Below, one piece after another: positions 58,583 to 64,000 of a DNA stretch of 64,000 nucleotides (position 1 is its first letter; every line of letters begins with the position of its first letter). The DNA is from Avena insularis (lineage: Eukaryota; Streptophyta; Magnoliopsida; Poales; Poaceae), in the NCBI GenBank assembly GCA_023614405.1, contig CM042685.1:190126257-190190256 (forward strand). Reading direction: 5' to 3'. Below the pieces are notes generated by a model. The model saw only the letters and a list, made by a program, of their open reading frames with translations, made no database searches and had not been told where the DNA came from. The position numbers and the translations under genes were made by a program.

Positions 58583-60175
58583 ATGATGGAGTTTGAGCAT
58601 TTTACTAGTGCTAATCCACTTAGCCACTTTGGGAAGCCCTATGATATTAATAAAAGAGACAACTCTGATGAGAAGACAAGAGGGTTTGAAATAAATCCTC
58701 TACTACTTGGTATTCTATACAAGAAGAAATTTACTGGAGATGAAGAAGATCCTAATCCATATGAGCATATGGCATGCTTCAAACATATATGTGGCACTTT
58801 CCAATTACCGAGGTATACTGCTAATGAGGTAAGGGTTAAACTTTTTAGCCAGACTTTGAATAGCACAGCTCTCTCATGGTATAGATCTTTACCCCCATAA
58901 GCCACTACTACTTGGGATAACTTAGCTTGTGAGTTTCTAGCAAAATATTACACGTTATCAAAATATTTTGGAATCAGACGTCTTACTTGGAGGAACTGTC
59001 CTAATGAAGGACTAGTAAGAGCTTATATAAGCTTTAAAGATTTACTTAATCAATGTCCTTATCATGATTTGCCTAAATGGTATTTATTGCATATCTTTTA
59101 TGGAAGTTTAATTGAACATAATAAAATTGAATTAGACTCTTGCGCGAGAGGAGATTTTATGAATCTTCCCATAACTAAAGCTTTACTTAATAGAACTCGC
59201 GATCATAGAGTTTCATGGAATTTTGGTCTAGGAAGCGAAGGAGGCATAGAAATAGATTATGATTGTATTCATGACTATAATAAAAAGGGCCATGTTAATG
59301 AATTATCTAAAGAACTTTATTTATATTTAGATCTTGTAATGCAAGTTGTTAAAGATTTTATAGAACATATTAAAGACCCAAAAGAGGGTTCGGTCAAGTA
59401 TGATCCACCACCCGAACCTGAGTTGAAAAAAGAAGTTAAAGCAACACTGGCCTCCCTAGAACCAATGTATGAGATACCTTTTCCTAACACTGCGCGGAAG
59501 CATATTTTAGAATATGAACAGGTCAAAGCGGTATAGGAGAAGAAGGAAGAGGAAGGTGTGCTAGAAGTTGAAGAACATCTGGATGAAACCAAAGATAAAG
59601 AGGTAACCAAGGAAGCAATTATGGCTATGTATGCACATTATAACATAATTGAACTTGATGAAGAGACTTCCATATTGGTTGAAGGTAAAACTAAGGTAAA
59701 AGATGTGGGTAAGCTTATTCTTCCCTGCATATTTAAAGAAACCTTGCATTATGGTTTATGTGATCTTGGCACCGCAGTTAATGTTATATCTTATGATTTT
59801 TATTTACAAATAAAAGAAGAGATAGTACCGGCTACAATAGAAAATACTGATATGACAATCATGTTAGCCAATAAAAATCTTAGAATTCCAACGGGAGTAG
59901 TTGAAGATGCAACTATCATAATAGGCAATAAAAAATTTCCTATCGATTTTCTAGTTGTTGATATGCCAGCTGACACTCTTTGCCCAATTATATTTGGAAG
60001 AAATTTTTTGAGCGATGTAGGTGCCATAGTTGATTTCAAAAAAGAGATTGTATCTCTTATGCTTGGGAAAGCGGGAAAAGAATTCTATTTTTCGAAATTT
60101 AAAGACAGATCTCTACAAATACAAGAAGAAGAGAAAGAAAAACTATTGAGGAAAAAAATTCTCTTCTTCTTTTAA
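58583..60175 (+). pseudogene. Gag-protease of Athila-type element 2 (decayed)
   Basis: One frame runs from the ATG at 58583 or 58586, with nonsense codons at 58898, 59534 and 60173. Gag has NPYEHMACFKHICGTFQLPR, VKLFSQTLNSTALSWYRSLPP and KWYLLHIFYGSLIEHNKIEL. After a charged linker the retropepsin-like region has YGLCDLGTAVNVISYDFY with the DLG-type active site and PIIFGRNFLSDVGAIVDFKK. This part would form the particle and process the polyprotein. The frame continues into pol. Confidence 0.88.
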
Positions 60176-60199
60176 CACCCTAAAAAAACTATTGAGGAG

Positions 60200-62049
60200 A
60201 TGACAGTTCTTTTCTTTAGTAATCAAGAAGAGGAAACAAATGAAGACTCAAATTGTAAAGAAATAATTATGGAGGACATGTCCCTGGAAGAACTAGAAAG
60301 TGAATTCGATTCGCTTCCCATTTTAGGGCCTCCAATTGATGAGGCTTTTGAAGAGCCAAAAAAGAGAGGGGATGAGGGATTACCACCCCCAGAATTGAAG
60401 ACTTTACCAAATAATCTTAAATATAGATTTTTGGACAATACTAATAAGTTTCCTATTATTATTAGTGCTAAACTTTCAGGGGATGAAGAATAAGAGCTCA
60501 TGAAAGTACTTAAGGATCATCACAAGGCCTTTGGGTACTTAATGGGTGATTTGAAAGGCATTAGTCCCATGATAACCGTCCATCGAATATTCATGGAAGA
60601 AGGTGCTAAACTAGTTGCATAATTCAATAGACGGCTGAAGGACGAAATGAAGGAAGTGATAAGAAAAGAAATAGTATGCCTACTGGATGCAGGTATAATC
60701 TATCATGTAAAAGAAAGTGAATGGATAAGTCATGTTCATTGTGTTCCTAATAAGGGCGGTTTTACTATTGTTCCTAATGAAAACAATGAATTGATACCTA
60801 CTAGAACTATTGTTGGGCATGGGATGTGTATAGATTTCAGAAAATTGAATAAAGAAACTAGGAAAGATCACTATCCTTTACCATTCATAGATCAAACTTT
60901 AGAGAGGTTAGCAAACCACACTCATTTTTTCTACTTGGACGGATACCCTGGTTTTTCCCAAATAGCCTTTCATCCTGATGACCAACTTTAAACAATATTC
61001 ATTAGTCCTTATGGTCTACATGCTTACCGACGCATGCCTTTTGGTTTATGTAATGCTCCAGCTACTTTCCAAAGATGCATGACTGATATTTTTGCAGATT
61101 TTATAGAACTGATAGTAGAAGTATTTATGGATGACTTTTCTGTCTATGGAACTTTGTTTACTAGTTGCTTGGATAATCTCAAGAGAGTTCTACAGCGTTG
61201 CAAAGAAACCAATTTCATCCTAAACTGGGAGAAGTGCCATTTTATGGTCAAAGAAGGTATAGTCCTTGGACATAAAGTATCAAGTAAGGGTATTGAAGTA
61301 GAGAGAGCTAAGGTTCAAGCAATAGAGAGAATGCCACAACCAAGGGATATAAAAGGTATAAGAAGTTTTCTTGGTCATGTGGGCTTTTATAGAAGGTTCA
61401 TTAGGAATTTCTCTAGAATCTCTAAATCTTTGACTAACCTATTGCAAAAGGGAGTGAGATTTAATTTTGATGATAAATGTCTAGTAGCCTTTGATAAACT
61501 TAAATATGCTCTATCCCATGCTCCTATCATCGAACCACCTATCTGGGATATGACTTTTGATTTAATATGTGAAGCTAGTGAGATGTTGTAGGAGTAACTC
61601 TGGGACAACACATAGATCGCAGATTTAATATTATACATCATGCTAGTAGAACTCTCAATAGTGCTAAAAAGAATTATCCTAAAAAAGAAAGAGAACTCTT
61701 TGCTGTATTTTTCTCTTGCGGTAAATTTCATTCTTATATAGTTGATGCAAAAGTAAGAGTCCACATGGATCATGATGGATTAAAGGAACTACTTGAGAGG
61801 AAAAATCATAAGCCAAGACTGATCTGTTGGATCCTTTTACTTCAAGAATTTGAGTTGTAGATTATGCAGAGGCAAGAGATAAAGATGTTGGATGTAGTGT
61901 CCATATTTGCCCAGCAAGACACCAATCTTATTGATAAGAACTTTAGTCCTGGTGATTTTTGTTTTCGAGAATTATTAGATGAACTAAGTTCAATTCCTCC
62001 AAAAGAGAAGAAGTCCTTGTGTTTGGAGGATCTTGTCACTCCCAACTAA
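60200..62049 (+). pseudogene. Reverse transcriptase and RNase H of Athila-type element 2, no integrase
   Basis: In the same frame as gag, with stops at 60491, 60621 and 60989, RT shows HVHCVPNKGG, MCIDFRKLNKETRKDHYPLP, YLDGYPGFSQIAFHP, RMPFGLCNAPATFQRCM and catalytic VEVFMDDFSVYG. It is followed by GHKVSSKGIEVERAKVQAI. A one-base frameshift near 61583 leads into RNase H (GVTLGQHIDRRFNIIHHASR, KNYPKKERELFAVFF, HMDHDGLKELL). After a TAG near 61858 the frame degenerates and ends at 62049. No integrase zinc finger or D,D-35-E region follows before 62600, so the element lacks integrase. Confidence 0.88.
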
Positions 62050-62172
62050 ATAAACGGTAAGTGGACGGTAAGTTTTCTCCCTCTGATAAGTGATTTGTCT
62101 TCTAAAGTTTTTGCCTTTGAATTCTTCTTGTTTTTCTGAAGTTTTTGAGGGGTTTTAGTAACTACACGGGTG

Positions 62173-62505
62173 CAACTATACGACCGAAGAAAAATCACCC
62201 TCCGTATAGTTGGTCGTTAAAGGTATTGTATCCCCTTCGCGAAATAATTTTTCGGCCTCTGGAAACTATACGACCAATTATACGGCCAGAGGAAAAACCT
62301 CCTGCCATATAGTTGGTCGTTAAACCTTCTGGATGGTTCGACCATTTTTCTGTTTTTAATTGATCTGATAAAAATTTTGTTTTGTTGCTTCCAAGTAGGT
62401 AACTAAATCAACCTGAACTTGAGATATTTGGAAATATCTGTCCAAAACCAACTATAAGGTCGGAGCTATACGGGTCGTAACCGTATAGTTGGTTGTTACG
62501 CGGCA
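62173..62505. repeat. Cluster of three hairpin-forming repeats
   Basis: Three units each hold inverted arms built on CAACTATACG and CGTATAGTTG: 62173-62182 with 62203-62212 (perfect 10-bp arms), about 62264-62315, and about 62447-62492 with CCAACTATA/TATAGTTGG and CTATACGG/CCGTATAG arms. Each unit is followed by GGTCGTTA or GGTTGTTA. They lie between the end of pol and the next ORF. Confidence 0.75.
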
Positions 62506-62622
62506 GGACTTCTCCAAATCTATGATTTCTTTCCCTGTTTTATTAAGATTCTTTTATTGGGCATGAATTTGGTGTTTCTCGCGAGTTTTACCGACCTCTG
62601 ACCCCTCTTATATACTGCCATT

Positions 62623-62928
62623 GTGCCCCTCTCTAATCATAATCACCAGGAACCAATCTACCTCTTGTTCTTACGTGAGGCGAGGACCAGGAAGACAAGG
62701 AGAGAAGTTCCTATGGAGGTTGGGAGCAATAGCAAGCAGGACAAGGAGATCAAGGTCGACCCTATGGAGTTTCTCGACGCTGAACATGGACACCGGAAGA
62801 GGGAGCTGAAATATCTTGAGCTGAAGATCGCAGAGATGGATAAGTTGGCGCCAGGGACACCCAAGCATCTTTGGTGGCTGCGATTTTATCTTGATAAACT
62901 TAATGAAGATATCAAGCAGACCACCTAA
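62623..62928 (+). CDS. Unrecognised short ORF of Athila-type element 2 (ORF A)
   Basis: Open frame of 101 codons. The ATG at 62713 (MEVGSNSKQDKEIKVDPMEF) is an alternative start. It is rich in Lys/Glu, with a predicted helix in KYLELKIAEMDKLAPG and the TPKHLWWLRFYLDKLNEDI stretch. I do not recognise it. It sits downstream of RT/RNase H where integrase or a third ORF would be expected, and just upstream of a second helical ORF. It may be a remnant of a larger element ORF. Confidence 0.45.
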   Translation: MPLSNHNHQEPIYLLFLREARTRKTRREVPMEVGSNSKQDKEIKVDPMEFLDAEHGHRKRELKYLELKIAEMDKLAPGTPKHLWWLRFYLDKLNEDIKQTT

Positions 62929-62940
62929 GCAGGTTTTTCT

Positions 62941-63123
62941 ATGAGTGTCATGGCGATACAAACTCTCCAGAGTAATAATGAGCTCATTAAAGAACAAGTG
63001 AAAGTGCTGGAGCAAAATAATATTTTCTACAAGATGCGTATTAAAGAATTGGTGGCAGTCAATCAATCCCTCCATCTCAGCCTGACCCGAGAAGAGAAGA
63101 TACCACGTGACATGGCACCATAG
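62941..63123 (+). CDS. Unrecognised coiled-coil ORF of Athila-type element 2 (ORF B)
   Basis: Open frame of 60 codons starting MSVMAIQTLQSNNELIKEQV, with heptad-like spacing of Leu/Ile/Val through KVLEQNNIFYKMRIKELVAV. A coiled coil is likely. It lies 12 bp after the stop of ORF A. The two may once have been one protein, since both are helical and closely spaced. Function is unknown. Confidence 0.45.
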   Translation: MSVMAIQTLQSNNELIKEQVKVLEQNNIFYKMRIKELVAVNQSLHLSLTREEKIPRDMAP

Positions 63124-64000
63124 TGATCTACAATAATCACGGTATCAAATAATCGCGAGGGATTATTTGATCCCGCCTGGCTTGATACCAATGTTGGGGA
63201 TATCTTTAAGACCTTGTAATCTATCTTATAAGTTTTACATTACTATTTTAGTTTTGCATTAGTCCGAGTTTATAAATAAAGCTTGCATCATTAGAATTTC
63301 CTTTAACAATAGTCGATCCCTTTTATGAAATTCTGAGTTTATTATAATATATGGAGCATTATTGAGTTTGTTCTTGTCTTATTAGATATATGAATGGCTT
63401 GAGTATAATTTTACTTGCACTTGATGATAGCAATAGGAGTCTTCACACCATTGGTATTAATGGAACATACAAAGATAATTTGGTCAATGGGTTGTAAGTT
63501 CATGGTTTGATTTACAATGGAAAAATTATCTAATGAATTAGAGTTGAAAAAGAAACCTTGAACAAAGGAAAATTAAAAGTGCTATAAAATTAGAGTGATA
63601 ACAATACGAGGTAGAATATTCAAGATATAAAGATGCCTCGTATACAATTGGAATTTGGTAATTGAGATAGTTGAACTTTGAATTCCTACATGAAGTGGAA
63701 TGTATGGCTAGATCCTTTGCACAACACTTAAACAAAAGTGTGAGCATATATATATATATCAAAAGAAAGAACAAAATAAAGAAGAAAAAGAGTGAATGTG
63801 CAAAGAGCAAGTAGGCATATACCACTATATTGTAGTAAGAAAAAGAAATGTTTGAGATTTTGAATCCCAAGTGAATATGTTAATCCTAAAACACTTGGGA
63901 CTACCTCGCTAACTCATTCGGTCAAACCGAATACTTCTACATCATGTTGAGAGTGATCTTTTGTGAATTGTTAAATGCTAAGGTGTGGAAGCCTGCTAAT
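63124..64000 (+). other. 3' non-coding region of Athila-type element 2
   Basis: AT-rich sequence with no supported gene. An (AT)n run lies at 63745-63759. The 3' LTR is not reached before the window ends. Confidence 0.6.

Noticed and set aside
62173..62505. CRISPR-like array from spaced repeats
   Set aside because: Only three imperfect units with unequal spacing in a plant retroelement. The pattern is inverted repeats, not direct repeats with spacers.

Overview
This is a repeat-rich stretch of nuclear DNA from a large-genome cool-season grass. Triticeae or a close pooid such as Lolium or Avena fits best. The basis is the company it keeps: Angela/BARE-like copia LTRs, Athila-type and Tat-type gypsy elements whose LTR openings look like those of pooid grasses, a Stowaway MITE, a CACTA element and a cereal LINE. 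The host genes are split by introns with GT..AG borders. There is no bacterial-style gene organisation, so most of the small open frames are chance.

Host genes. The only convincing host genes are two copies of one gene, both on the minus strand. They encode a ubiquitin-conjugating enzyme (E2) of the plant PHO2-family UBC25/26 type, related to animal UBE2O and BIRC6. Copy 2 (38491-44543) can be rebuilt as seven coding exons, 1098 nt and 365 codons plus stop, all in phase. Its last intron of 3.4 kb holds a 5'-truncated LINE. Copy 1 (1-4445) has the same exon structure and runs off the left edge just before its last exon. It keeps the catalytic Cys but has lost the Asn of the HPN-equivalent motif, which suggests weakened or changed catalysis. 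Both copies keep a related GC-rich 5' region (about 4446-5560 and 44544-45640).

Between the copies, 5955-32525 is a Russian doll of insertions. An old copia LTR was split by a 2.5 kb TGAAAG...CTTTCA element (TSD GCTAC). That element was split by an Athila-type gypsy element (8403-30878, TSD CACCC). That in turn was split by a Tat-type gypsy element on the minus strand (13152-26329, TSD CCCTC). The Tat element carries gag, protease, RT, two RNase H regions, integrase, and an intron-containing antisense ORF. To the right are a B3-domain pseudogene (32585-32966), a CACTA transposon (34186-36752, TSD ACA) carrying decayed AP2-like and B3-like reading frames, and a Stowaway MITE (37682-37918).

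Right third. A decayed copia element (about 46200-48699) is cut by a second Athila-type element. That element's 5' LTR starts at 48700 and its body runs past the right edge. Its LTR is itself split by a comparatively young Angela-like copia element (49419-57758, TSD GATAT). The Athila-type body has gag, protease, RT and RNase H in one frame with several nonsense codons, and no integrase. It is followed by a cluster of hairpin repeats and two short coiled-coil ORFs that I do not recognise.

Nearly every retroelement frame carries nonsense codons, so these are fossil copies. I see no tRNA, rRNA or CRISPR array.
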